Below are positions 44,101 through 55,095 of a DNA stretch of 64,000 bases, piece after piece. How positions within the stretch are numbered: position 1 is the first letter of the stretch; the number at the start of each line of letters is the position of its first letter. Both the position numbers and the translations under genes were made by a program. A model generated the notes under the pieces. It saw only the letters and a program-made list of their open reading frames with translations, was not told where the DNA came from and made no database searches. The stretch is from Podospora pseudocomata. Taxonomy: Eukaryota; Ascomycota; Sordariomycetes; Sordariales; Podosporaceae. Where the stretch lies: positions 1,054,001 to 1,118,000 of the forward strand of contig NW_026946363.1 of NCBI RefSeq assembly GCF_035222375.1, written 5' to 3'.

Positions 44101-46739
44101 CAATGCTTTTTCTGTACGGCTATAACCATGGTGTGGTTAGCTGAAGTCAAGGAAGGTGTCTTTCAGGGGTAAGACCTTTCGCGGCTCACCGGCAACCGTT
44201 TCATGGTCCGCACATCATCGCTGTCGCTCTCATCGCCTTCGTCGGTCTCGTCCACTTGCCCCATGTCGTCACAAATCTGACAGTCGTCATCATCGTCACC
44301 GTTGTCACTGTCGTTGGCATCGAGACAAGCATCACACGCCACTCTTCAGGTCGTCTCTTCGCCGTCTTCGCGGTGTGGACGTTTCTCGCCGTCTCGGTCG
44401 TTTCCGCGGTGCTGGTGGTTCTCACTGTACTTGGTGGTCTCGGTGGTGTTATGGTCATCCACGAGTCCTCGTGGCCTTGCTTCTTGTGGCCTCACCCTTC
44501 TTGGTTCTGGCACTAGTGGTTCTGGCACTTGGCTATAGCTCTCACGCTTCTGGCTCTCGTGGATCTGGCTCTCCTGGTCTTGGTTGTTATGGCCTGGAGT
44601 CTTGTCGATCCTGTTCTGGTCTTGGTCCTTGCCGAGGGCGTTGCTGCGGCCGTTTGTGGAGCTGCTTTGTGTTGATGGTACTCGCGGTGCTCTCGTGGTC
44701 GTCGTGGTGGTCTTTGAGTTCATCGTCGGACCGAGTCTCATGGTGCCGGTTCTCTTGGTTGAGGCTATTATGCTGGCACCTCTCATGCGACCCTTGTGGT
44801 GGTGATGATGCACCACGCTGCCGTCGTCGCTACTGCTACAGCCTCTGTGGCTGTTGTTCGGCATCGTCGTCACAGTAACAACTACCTCAAGGCAGCCTGG
44901 ACGTCAAATTTCCTCGGTAGGAATTCATCTCCGATTTGGATCAAGGTCAGGGGTACACATCACCGCCACGGTCGTCGTCCTCTAGTTATGCCTCTAGGAC
45001 TACACCATCGTCGGCTACAAGTCATCCTCTTTCCTCCATGGCCCTCTGAGTCCTCCTAGCAAGGAGTCTCTTCGTGGCTCTCGATCTCCTCACTGCTAGA
45101 CACCATGGGTCGGGCTGATCATCTCGTCTTCGATTTCTTGGAGCGCATCTGCCTTACTCATGTCTGTCCATTGTATTGCTGGATTTTCGAGTCTGTTCCA
45201 GCCTAGCCGATGTCGTCAGCTGCCCTAGAGATATCTGCCCATTCCTCTTTCAGTCTCGCTTCTTACTATCAGCGTTCCTGCGCGGGCTGCCCGGCTACGA
45301 CCTCCGGTCCCCCTCTGCTCTGTCCGAGAACCTGTACAGGTCCTTGATGGATACTTGTTGGCTTCGGTTTCGGCTTCTGGTGGGGATGCTTCGCATGGAC
45401 ACAGAAGGGCGCGACAAAGCAAGACAAACTCTCTGTTGGCTGGGCACTCAGGAGACTGTCTAGAGAGTTTTTGGGCATACTGTCCAGGGGGTGGATGGAC
45501 GTGGTGGTGGTTGACGTTGAGCGGACACACCTTTGGAGGATTAAGGCTATCATGAAGGCATCAGCGTAGCACCACAGTTTGTATATGGGAGGGGTGTAAC
45601 ATCTTGGGAGGCACGGCCAAAGGTATATGCTAACATAAGGCTCAACAGGGTTGTCTGATCATCTTCAGGGTCTTTCGTACCTTCAGCGGCTTTTCTAATC
45701 TCTTTCGACTACAGTCCTAGGTAGGTCAACGCTCTCCTGGCTCCGTATTGCCAGTTCCCCGGTCCCTCTACGTCACCTCCCTCGCCTGGACTACCCGCCT
45801 AGCAAGCGGTCACAGTCCGTAACCTTCGACCACACCGTGTTCTGCCAGTAGCTACCCCCAGACCTGACCACACCGCCCACCTCTCACCTTCTGCCCTTAC
45901 TCATCTTGTTTATTCTTTCGTTCTTTCCTCCCAGCCTGCCTTTTCCTCGTCTGAGATTGGCTACTGGTGTGTGGGCCCACCTGCTTTATGCTTTGAATCT
46001 TCGTCCTTAAATATCCCCCTCGCTTCAACCTTTTCTCTCAAACTTCCCTCTCTTACCGACCTCTCTCACCAACCTCGCTCGCCCTGCTTTCTTCTGCTCT
46101 TTTCTCCCTCAGCTGGGCCTCAAATCATCTAATACTTCGCGTGTTTCCAACAGGAATCGCTTCGACTCACAACCACTTTAGTAAGTCTATTTGTTTTGTT
46201 TTCGTACCTCACCGTCATCCACCCCGGTGAGCCGCAATAGGTTTGCCTGCCCACACTTCTTTCACGACTTCCTCTCCCATTCTCAGGTGTCCTACTCGTT
46301 TTTCTCTGGTTCATCACCAGATGTCAGACAGGACCTCGAATCTTTGGCAATTAGCCGCGGACTGGAGTCGTGGTTTGTTTACTCATCTCACCCCCATCAT
46401 ATTACACCACAGCAAATATTCCCAAATTTACGACGCTGAGTTGCCATTTTGCGCTCATTCAACGAGGACTTATCTCGCGAACTAGTGGTTCTGGCGAGAC
46501 TTTGGCTCTTAACCTTGAACGCTCTCATTCTATTCACTTTCACTCCAACTTCGCTCTCGGTTTGAGTTTTTTTCTCACTGGAACGTGGAGTCGACACGTG
46601 ACAGGAGTTCCACTTTGTTTTTTCTTGCTCCTAAACCTCTCGCTTTTACCTACCGCCTACCAGCCGGTCTTGCCTTCGCCTTTCTCGTCTCTACCCGTTT
46701 GCTAACGATCTTTGGGTGCAGCCTTCGCCTACAATCAAA
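41161..46739 (+). promoter_or_regulatory. Very long upstream/leader region of the RRM gene, with splice-like signals
   Basis: 5.6 kb without a recognisable protein gene. The first 420 bp (41161-41590) are pyrimidine-rich like a fungal leader and end at a donor-like CTCGAGTAAGTTG (cut after about 41588). Another pyrimidine-rich stretch at 46020-46170 ends with an acceptor-like TTTCCAACAG, and GTAAGTCTATTTG follows at 46181. These could be non-coding leader exons spliced to the RRM gene at 46740, or two alternative promoters, or a non-coding RNA. Open frames here change frame often and look random, apart from the acidic stretch at 44163-44873 on the minus strand. Confidence 0.4.
44163..44873 (-). 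other. Low-complexity open stretch with an acidic CxxC-containing tail
   Basis: The minus strand is open for 175 codons (44346-44873; Ser/Thr/Asn/Gln/His-rich, with HHHHH and TTTTTT runs), stops at TGA (44346-44348) and stays open in the same frame for 60 more codons to 44163. The tail is strongly acidic and has two CxxC pairs (CDAC and CQIC) spaced by DANDSDNGDDDD. It could be a degraded gene (CGA to TGA at the stop) or a compositional artefact of the TCG/CTC-rich plus strand. I cannot assign it. Confidence 0.25.
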
Positions 46740-48214
46740 ATGGCCGACTACCCTGCCGCTGGTGTTACCGGTGCGCCCGGCAACGGGCCCAACGTCAACG
46801 GCTCTGGTGACCCTGGGTTCGCGTCTCCCTCCCAGATGCCTGCCCCCAGCGAGGCGGCGAAGACTCTGTGGTAGGTTACCTCTCTTCGATCTCGCGGACG
46901 TAACTAACTTGCTGGCCAGGATGGGTGAGATGGAGCCTTGGATGGATGAAAACTTCATCAAGAATGTTTTTAGCAACACCTCGGCCGAGAATGTCCAGGT
47001 GAAGGTCATTCGTGACCGCAACTCTGGGTAAGTTGGAATGTCCTTTGTGTGTGATTTTACTGTGTGCTAACTGTCTTAGCAATGCTGGCTACTGCTTTGT
47101 GGAGTTCTCGACCCCTGAGGCTGCCCAGAAGGCCCTCGCCTTGAATGGCACTCCCGTTCCCAACAGCCAACGGGTTTTTAAGCTCAACTGGGCTAGTGGT
47201 GGTGGCTTGGTCGATCGTCGGTATGTTGACATCTCTCCATCTCACGTGTAACCATGCTGACACAACTTAGTGATGACCGCGGACCTGAGTACTCTATTTT
47301 CGTCGGTGACCTTGGCCCTGAGGTCAACGAGTTCGTCTTGGTTTCTCTTTTCCAGAGCCGCTTCCCCTCTTGCAAGTCCGCCAAGATCATGACCGACGCC
47401 ATGACCGGCCAGTCGCGCGGTTACGGCTTCGTTCGCTTCAGCGACGAGAGCGACCAGCAGCGTGCCTTGGTCGAGATGCAGGGTGTTTACTGTGGCAACC
47501 GTCCCATGCGCATCTCTACTGCCACCCCCAAGACTCGGTATGTAACATGTTCTCTTTTCCAGTCTTCCCAGTCTCTAACTGACTTGTAGCAGCTCTAACC
47601 AGTACGGTCATGCCCAGGGTGGCAACCAGATGATGCCCCCTGTCCCCGGCGCCCAGGCCCCTATGTGGGGTGGTGTTCCTCCCTACGGCTACGCCCAACC
47701 CGCTGCCCCTTTTAATCCTATGCAGCCCATGAATCAGTTCACCGACCCGAACAACACCACCGTCTTCGTCGGTGGTCTCTCCGGCTACGTCACTGAAGAC
47801 GAGCTTCGCTCGTTCTTCCAAGGCTTTGGTGAAATTACCTACGTCAAGATCCCTCCTGGAAAGGGCTGCGGTTTCGTCCAATTCGTCCATCGCCACGCCG
47901 CGGAGATGGCAATTAATCAGATGCAAGGTTACCCGATCGGTAATTCTCGCGTCCGCCTCTCTTGGGGCCGTTCTCAGAACAACTCTGGTGTAGGCACTCC
48001 TTATCGCCCTGCCCCGCCCCCTCCTCACTATCTTGCTGCGGCTGGCATGCCTCCCCACGCCGGTCCTGGTGGCGCTTACGGCGGACCTGCTGGTCCCTAC
48101 GGTGGCAACCCTCCCCAGGGTCCTCCTCCCTCTGGTGGTCCCATGCAGGTATGTCTTATGGCTGTCTGAACAATATCCTTCCATTTGAGTCTTCGCTAAC
48201 ACTTTGGACAGTAA
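46740..48214 (+). CDS. Three-RRM RNA-binding protein (Nam8/Csx1/TIA-1-like)
   Basis: Six exons (46740-46870, 46920-47027, 47080-47220, 47271-47537, 47590-48148, 48212-48214) give 402 aa. RRM1 is at about residues 43-125 (RNP1-like AGYCFVEF), RRM2 at about 133-215 (IFVGDLG, RGYGFVRF) and RRM3 at about 270-342 (VFVGGLS, KGCGFVQF). A Gln/Pro/Met-rich linker and a Gly/Pro-rich tail flank RRM3. This is the Nam8/Csx1/TIA-1 layout; those proteins bind U-rich RNA in U1-snRNP-assisted splicing or in mRNA stability under stress. The last intron (48149-48211, GTATGT...GCTAAC...GGACAG) ends exactly before TAA, so the final exon's coding part is only the stop codon; unspliced mRNA would instead add VCLMAV. 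Every intron is short and in good context. Confidence 0.92.
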
Positions 48215-50984
48215 CTTTTCTCTGAATCCGCTTACTCAGTCCTTCATCGCGTGGCGTTTTGGGTGGCGTACGGGAGACGAAAAGCACAAAGAAGGTTGAT
48301 ATTCTGCAAGTTGATCGCAATTCTTCTTCACGCCTCCACTTCGGTTGATCTGTTCGGCATTGCTCGGCGTTCTGGTCTCTACTGTCGTTTGCTTTGCTTT
48401 GATCGCGTTTCTGGGCATGCTTATGACACATGGGGCGCGTGAGCGGAAGGGAAATGAAATGGAAATGGCTTCTTTCGAGTCTGTTTTCTCTTTTCGTTCT
48501 GAGTTGTCTCTTTTCTGTTTTTCTTTACTCTCTTTCTGCGAAGTCTTTCAGCGGCTATCCAGCAGTTTAGCCCAAGGTGGAAGGGGAGAAGGGCGGTATT
48601 TCTTCAGAACTCTCTTTGGAGATTTATCATCTTCATTAGGATTTCATTCTAGGGTGATATTCCCCCACCACAGCCTCTTTGTTTTTTCTTTCAACTCATG
48701 GATATGGGAAAAAGATGGACTGGTATACTCTTTTACTGGTGTTCTTTCTTTGCTCTTTTCTGCGAGGGGAACTGGAGAGAAAAAAGTTGAGGGGGGACTT
48801 GGGTCGATTGATTTGGGGCCTCTTGGTCCTTGACTGGCTGCTTATGGGTTCCGTTTTATTAGCAAGAGAGACTCTGATAACTTTTTGTTTTTTCTGCAAT
48901 TGACATTCGGTCATAAGCTGCTTTTGATATTTTGCTTGCGTGTTTTGTGAGTGCTTTTGCTTGATGCTTGTGTGCATGTGCCTTTGCGTTGTGTCTTAGG
49001 ATGTTTGCGTCCTTTGCGGAGGGTTGGATATCGTCTCGAGAGCATAGCGTGACGGTGTTGGGCGTCTAATGGGATGTCTTAAATTAGAGGAGCTGGAGTC
49101 TTGGAGTGATGGTGTTTTGGTTGGTTGCTAGGCCAGGGGGCATTGGCGCCTGTGTTGGAACGACTTTGAGGACTTTGGATAGGGGTGAAGAGCTTTGAAG
49201 ATTTGGCTGTGACGGGTTGCTCTTCAGCCCTTTGACCCACCGATGACCTCTCAACAAGTTTGGACGAAAGACGATGAACAATCATGGACGAAAACCTCGG
49301 TGATGAACAGCTTTCGACGAAACCTCATGACACCTTAGGGCTCTCTTTGGGTTATAATGAAACATGAGCAACACGAAAAAACAGAAGGAACACAACAAAA
49401 CAACAGCAGAACAAAGGTGGATTTAAGCCGGGAACAGAGAGAGCGTATCAACAAGCAGCAACAACCCGACGTTATTCTGGAAGCAACCTTGCCAAGGAGT
49501 GGTCGACAACCTGGAATATAAGCACGTTGATGATGGGAGTCACCGGGTATCTTGGCAGCAAGTTAGAGCGTGGAGGGTTCAAGATTCGTCTGATCTCGTC
49601 GCGGCTTTTCTTGTCAGGATACCCCCCCATCAGACGACGGGCGTTGTTGGGCTTGCATACTCCCTACCTATACCCCGTTTGCTGGTAGCATCCTGATGGA
49701 TCGTGGTGCCTGGGAGTCTTTTGGTGATGGCTTCAGATTCGTTGGTTGATTGGCCTGTTTGGTCTCTTCATGCGGCTATGTTTGTTTTTAGCAAAGGTAC
49801 TTTGGATTGCTGGGTGGCTGGATCGGCTTGGTGTTGGTGTTGGTGGTTGTCTGCTAGGGCTGTCATTGATAGCACGACCGGAGTGGCTTGGTGGAATTGT
49901 GATCAACTTGTGGAAGGATTCGGAGTAGATGCATAATAGAAAATATAGAAAGCTCCCTTGCGTGTTTTGACAGATCAGCATGGATTGGATGGTGTTGCTT
50001 GGCTCTGAGGCGGGACTCTGGGACGGGACTGCCGGTTTGGCTGTGTGTCTCTGTTGGCATTCCTGGGTTTGATGAGTACCTGGGCCTAATGGCTTTGCTT
50101 ACCGGACCTGATATAGCAACCTTCGTTCACGTTGGTGACCGGTAAAGGTAACCGGATGGCAGGGGCAAGAGGGTAAGTTCGGGTACACACCAGGAACACC
50201 TGGTCAATTGTCATGAAGAATATTTGACGGCCATGCTGGGGTCCTAGCTGACTCAAAACGTTGATGCTATGTGATGACTGACCCAGCTAGGTACCTCTTA
50301 TTGCATCGACATGGAGGGCAAGCTGACATGCCTTGGATAGACCCCAACTGGAGTCGTCCTGTGTCTGTGAAGGAAGAAGTCGCTGGGTTGGAGCACATAA
50401 GGTATGGAAGAAACACCTGGTTGCTGATATGCCGCACCATATGGTGATCAAGCAGCTGGATACTCGCATTTGCTTGTGTTCTTTGATGTGCTAGCATGTG
50501 GACAGGTAGCCCGGGGGCTGTATCCGTGTTATAAGCAGCCATGAACGCCATTGGCATCCATTCCTTTTCGTACCTCCGGCAGTTAGTATAAGAATTGGAA
50601 GTCCCATACACTTGAGGTCAGCGAGATGAAACAACTCTGTGTCACTGTTAGCTTTAGACTGACTGGTTACAGGGAGTCTGGCCTGGGTGAACAGAGGCAA
50701 AATGAAAAAGACGGGAAAGCAAAGAGGCAAAGAAAAACGGCGTGCAACGAAGGCAGAGGCTGTAGGCAACAGGTACGACAATAAAGTGATTACGTGTCGG
50801 TACATGGTGCAATCAGACAGGCTTCACGGGTGAGTTGATACCTGGTATCTAGATAGCCCACGTGGAGAGAATTGTTGGCCTAATAAGAGCGTGGGAAAGA
50901 GAATTGGTGCATGCAATGGTCGTGCCTTTGACAATCAAGCTTGACAAGGTGTTTATAAGTGAGATTCAAGCTATCAACATACTC
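48215..50984. other. RRM gene 3' flank and gene-poor DNA
   Basis: About 2.8 kb. The first part, to about 49000, is T-rich and probably 3'UTR. The remainder has only short, unrecognisable ORFs. Confidence 0.5.
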
Positions 50985-51105
50985 TAACCCCAGACTCTGC
51001 ATCAAAACCAAGCCGTTCAGAGGAGGTAAAAGTCGTAACAAGGTCTCCGTTGGGGGAACCAGGAAAAGGACCATTAAAGAGTTGCAAGACTCCCCCAAAA
51101 CCATC
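50985..51105 (+). other. 18S rRNA 3' end / ITS1-like fragment (rDNA relic)
   Basis: AGAGGAGGTAAAAGTCGTAA at 51019-51038 continues into CAAGGTCTCCGTTGG, the near-universal 3' end of fungal 18S rRNA (normally AGAGGAAGTAAAAGTCG). GGACCATTA at 51068-51076 corresponds to the 18S terminus GGATCATTA. It is followed by AAGAGTTGCAAGACTCCC, like the start of Sordariales ITS1. Similarity upstream fades by about 50985 and downstream by about 51105. The differences are scattered, so this is a diverged, isolated fragment rather than a working rDNA unit. Confidence 0.75.
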
Positions 51106-51484
51106 TAACATCAACCCGCCGACAACGTGTCATGGGGAGCAGAAGGTGAGAATGCCATCGTAGTCTGCGACACTGCCGCCATATTGTCACCTCCGAAGGC
51201 AACTCAACCGACGGTTGGCGACGGCGACAAACCAGTCGACGACCGGGTCATGTGGCACCAAAAGGACATCTTACTCACAGGGTGGGCCGGGCTGTCTGAG
51301 CTAGGACAACCTGTTGAAGAGTGCAGTTGACGGCTGCGCGGGTGTAATGGGCGCCGAGCGTGTCACCGCGCATAGGCCGTGTTATCGTGGGCGTCCTGAT
51401 GCATCGAGTTTCAGAAGATCTCATTGTCCCGCCTGAAGATATCCAAAAATTGCTGGCTTGTCTGAGATCTTCGTGGTACTGAAC

Positions 51485-51907
51485 ATGGGGCTTTGGAGCC
51501 ATCGGGGCACTCGCGGAGAAAATCAGATTTACAACGCCGCCTGGGCAGACCACGCCTGCGAGGCTCTCAGACCCGTAGGCGACCAAGACGCTAACATGTG
51601 GGAAGAATACTGGCTGCTGTCCCCAACACAAGCCCGGGGCTTGATAGCTGAAATGATGCTAGGACAGGCATGGCCCGTTGATCATGGCCTGCTTCTTTTT
51701 ATATTCAGGCGCATCCGGCCTGTCCTCGGGGCGCACAGGTGTGACACCACCAGGCGCAATGCCCGCCCCCCAATACCTGCCGCTGTTTTTCTTGAGCCGA
51801 AAGTGCTTTACCCCTTTGGGTCTTTTGGATTAGGCTGTACCGGTTCTCGTATTGTTGTCATGTATGCCGTTAATACCTCCGGGAGGGGGCAAGCAAAGGA
51901 TGACTGA
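51485..51907 (+). CDS. Possible ORF, 140 aa, unknown
   Basis: An open frame begins MGLWSHRGTRGENQIYNAAW and continues with a Trp- and acid-rich stretch (DANMWEEYWLLSPTQARG). The wording is protein-like, but there is no recognisable domain, no promoter signal and an equally open antisense frame. It may be part of a lineage-specific or eroded gene. Confidence 0.2.
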   Translation: MGLWSHRGTRGENQIYNAAWADHACEALRPVGDQDANMWEEYWLLSPTQARGLIAEMMLGQAWPVDHGLLLFIFRRIRPVLGAHRCDTTRRNARPPIPAAVFLEPKVLYPFGSFGLGCTGSRIVVMYAVNTSGRGQAKDD

Positions 51908-54534
51908 CGACATTTGCTCGAGGAGGACCTGGGAATGAAACATGCGATCAGCTGTGTACGAAGAATGATAACAGAGCACAAGTGACAAAATGACATACGG
52001 GAGCCCTCATCAAAATCGGACCATTCACGATTCAAGCCTCCGGCAAGCGAAGGATACACACTGTCTTGCAACCAAGTCACTTCCCGTCTCCGCAACTCCA
52101 TATCCTTAATGAGATATTGGCTGTGAGTGAGCCGACATCCACAGATGTCCATCAGAGGCTGTAAAGGCGACTTCCGCATATGTTGAAGTATCATGTTCAG
52201 GAGCCATGACGACCAGTCTCGAAGTATTGACAGTGACGGAATTAAGAGTCAACAGGACGACGAATATGGCGATATTGGAAGTTTCCTCGGCCCCGCAGCT
52301 CGGATCGAGATCCCTACGACAGGTGTTCACACCCACGTTACCGAAATATCTTTGCGGTGGTTCGTGAGACCGATCGGTTGGCTGGCATGGTGCGATGGTC
52401 CAAGGTTGTTTGCATGTTGAGTAGCCAATAGCACGACAACCTTGAAAGAGTCATCAAGCGAAGCATGTGCTCAATGTTGATAACACACCGGAAGTGGCTT
52501 TTTTGACCAGGATGTCCAGCCTCAAGTCACCGAGACATGGCTCATGGGAAGCTTCTCAGTGGGCATGGCGAGCTTTGTGAGGCGCTAACTGTAAAGCATG
52601 TGCCTCTCCTACACTTCTGCGTTTTCGAGAAACCCGGGACTCACTGCTCACGACTCCCATCAATCCACCTGCCCAAGGCCCTCTCAACGGCTCTCACACC
52701 ACGGTTTGCGACAGCTATCAATCAATCCACCCGCCCAGGGCCCTCCTGACTGTCCTCCCAACTGGAAGCTGTGGGCAAAGGTGGCGCTATTGATGATGTG
52801 TGGAAGAGAAGGTAGGGAATGATGGTGGCTCAGACTGCAAGATGAAGAAGATTTAGACAGTGAGCCTGTGCCCACGCCTCAGAAGAGGCGCCGTGATGCT
52901 CTAAAAAGGTTGGTGGTGCTTTGGCGGGTAGGTCTCCTGGGAGATGGGCCAAGTGGTTGGCTAAGAATGTATATGTGGTCCCTTTCGTTTGACCACGGTG
53001 CCTTTCTCCCCCATCGTATGCTTATGGGCGGACCTGGGTCGGATCGCACACCAGGAAGAGACAGATGGATAGCAACTTGTCCAGATATGGAACGCCGGAG
53101 GATGATGTCCAGAGCAAGGTCATTTGGCCTGTCGAGTGGCTGGGCTCATAGGTTGCTAGCGGGAAGCAACGTTGGTTTTTCCCTGCTGCTTTTGCCTGTA
53201 TATCAAACAGGACCAGGTCCCGGTTATCGTGTTTGAAGCCCTCACTTCGAAAGTTGCCTTCTGAGAGACGAACTGAAGAACTGACGTATGATAAAGCGAG
53301 CCATGTCGTATTGTCCTAATCTTGGAGCCCCTGGTTGCCCCCCAACATGCCAGACTGTAAGTTTTCGTGGTGATTGGCAAGCTGGTATCTGTATAGAACT
53401 ATGAAGTGCGGTTAGTAAGGAGTCTGCACCACTGCATGATGGTATGAAGAAGATGGAGAGATGATGAATTCTGCAACCAACGTGAGGCCGAAAATGTCCA
53501 AGCCATATACGAAGCAATCAAATCAAGCGATGAAGAAAGACAAGAGAAAGAAGAGAAAGAAACGCAATGACCAAAGAGAAGGCCAGTAGTAGAAAAGCAA
53601 AGGCTAGAGCCTAGAATGCGAGGAGAGATACTTACTCGAGTAGGGCCTACATTGGGACGCCATGATCTCGGTGCTCTGTTGTTTGATGAGCAGGAAGGCT
53701 TGACAGGCCGTGGGTGGGAGATGGCTGGCCTAACCTCTTAGGCAGATGCTGAATCGATAGGAAGGCGTGCTGGGGGGTGTATTGATAGTCCCCACCATTG
53801 CTCGCAATGTGTGACAGTATGTTGTGAGTGTGGGAAAAATGATTGAGCAACATCGTTCTACTTGCAGTCTTCTCAGAGACCACGATGATGTCTGTCGTGC
53901 TTGTGTGATGGTCTCAGCCAACCGAGGTAGCTCGATGGGCACCCTATCAAAAACTGGTTATGATGGGATGAAGGCTATGAAGACCATGAGTCGGGGGACA
54001 CAGTATCTGCTGCATACTGGCTGAACGCCTTCAAGTCGAAGTAGATGCCTGACCTTTGTGATATCTTCTCCGTCGTTTACCCCGTATCTCAGGGAATAGC
54101 TCCTCGTCAGTCGAAGACCCGAAGTGTGATTACGGTAGTCCAGTAACTGAAGTTCTTGTAACCTGCGAAAACTTGTCCCACCGTTGAGCCTTTCCCACAG
54201 TCTAAGTCCACGGAGCTTGACACGGTTGACAACGCTGGCTGAAGTTAAACCCTCGTTGTCAACAAGAGTTGCGCGGAATGTAAAGACACGGACAACTTAC
54301 TCGACGCAGCTACCTTGAGTGGCCAGCGCATCCTTCTTACTCGAATCTTCCTGATGAAATATCGTCTCTCGATGGGGCTTTGATGTAATATATCAGGATC
54401 TGGAGTGAGAACAGAACGTTAGAAGGCGTGCTCGGCGATGGAGATAAGGGGGAAGACCAACCTTCTTGATGGGTCGTCGAGCCTTCTCAGGTAACCTTGA
54501 GTCCCGCAAAGCTCACCAGTGTAAATCCTCCTCT
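51908..54534. other. Gene-poor region
   Basis: No supportable gene. An imperfect direct repeat of about 28 bp (ATCAATCCACCTGCCCAAGG and ATCAATCCACCCGCCCAGGG) occurs around 52661-52750. Otherwise there are only short unrecognised ORFs. Confidence 0.5.
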
Positions 54535-55095
54535 TTAGTTATTACCCCTTCCTGGGCCTTGTTGAGTCGGTTGGCGTCCATGAAGAAAACACATCCTCCT
54601 CTTGAGGTATTACCCCTTCTTGGGCCTTCTTGAATCGGGTTGAGTCCATTAACATAGAGACCCTCTCTTGAAATATTACCCCTTCCTGGGCCTCCTTGGA
54701 TCGGTAATAAGGTCGTGGCCCATGAATGCACACCCTCCTCTTAAGTTATTACCCCTTCTTGGGCCTCCTTGAATCGGTAATACGGTTACGGTCCATGAAT
54801 ACACACCCTTCTCTTGAGTTGTTACCCCTTCTTGGGCCTCCTTGGATTGGTAGCTCGGTTCGAGTCCATGAAGAAAGATCATCCATCTCTTGAAGTATTA
54901 CCCCTTCTTGGGCCTCCTTGAATCGAGGGTGCAGTAGTGGCCCAGAGATATAGAGATATCCTCCTCTTCAGTTATTACCCCTTCTTGGGCCTCCTTGAAT
55001 CGGTCGAATGCTCGTGGCCCTGTTACATGTCCTCCTCTTGAGTTATCACCCCTTCCTGGGCCTCCTTGATTCCCATGAGTCTTCGGGGATCTCAT
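54535..55095 (-). repeat. Tandem repeat, eight units of 66-77 bp
   Basis: Eight copies of the core TTACCCCTTCTTGGGCCTCC (plus strand) begin at 54542, 54610, 54676, 54749, 54822, 54898, 54975 and 55046, giving spacings of 68, 66, 73, 73, 76, 77 and 71 bp. Around the core, CTCCTCTTGAGTTA precedes and TTGAATCGG follows, so about 43 bp are conserved and about 25-30 bp vary. On the minus strand the core reads EAQEGVITQEE in one frame, but spacing is not a multiple of three and no single frame spans the array. It is a degenerate minisatellite, or the remains of one. Confidence 0.9.

Noticed and set aside
44156-44878. 240-codon plus-strand ORF rich in Ser, Arg, Cys, Leu
   Set aside because: Composition reflects a TCG/CTC-rich tract, and there is no domain. 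The minus strand is also open, so neither is secure.
54850-54870. tRNA T-arm-like GGTTCGAGTCC
   Set aside because: It is part of the tandem repeat unit; no cloverleaf can be drawn around it.
54535-55095. CRISPR-like array
   Set aside because: The alternation of conserved and variable blocks is superficially similar, but the repeats are imperfect, the variable parts are partly related and the genome is eukaryotic.
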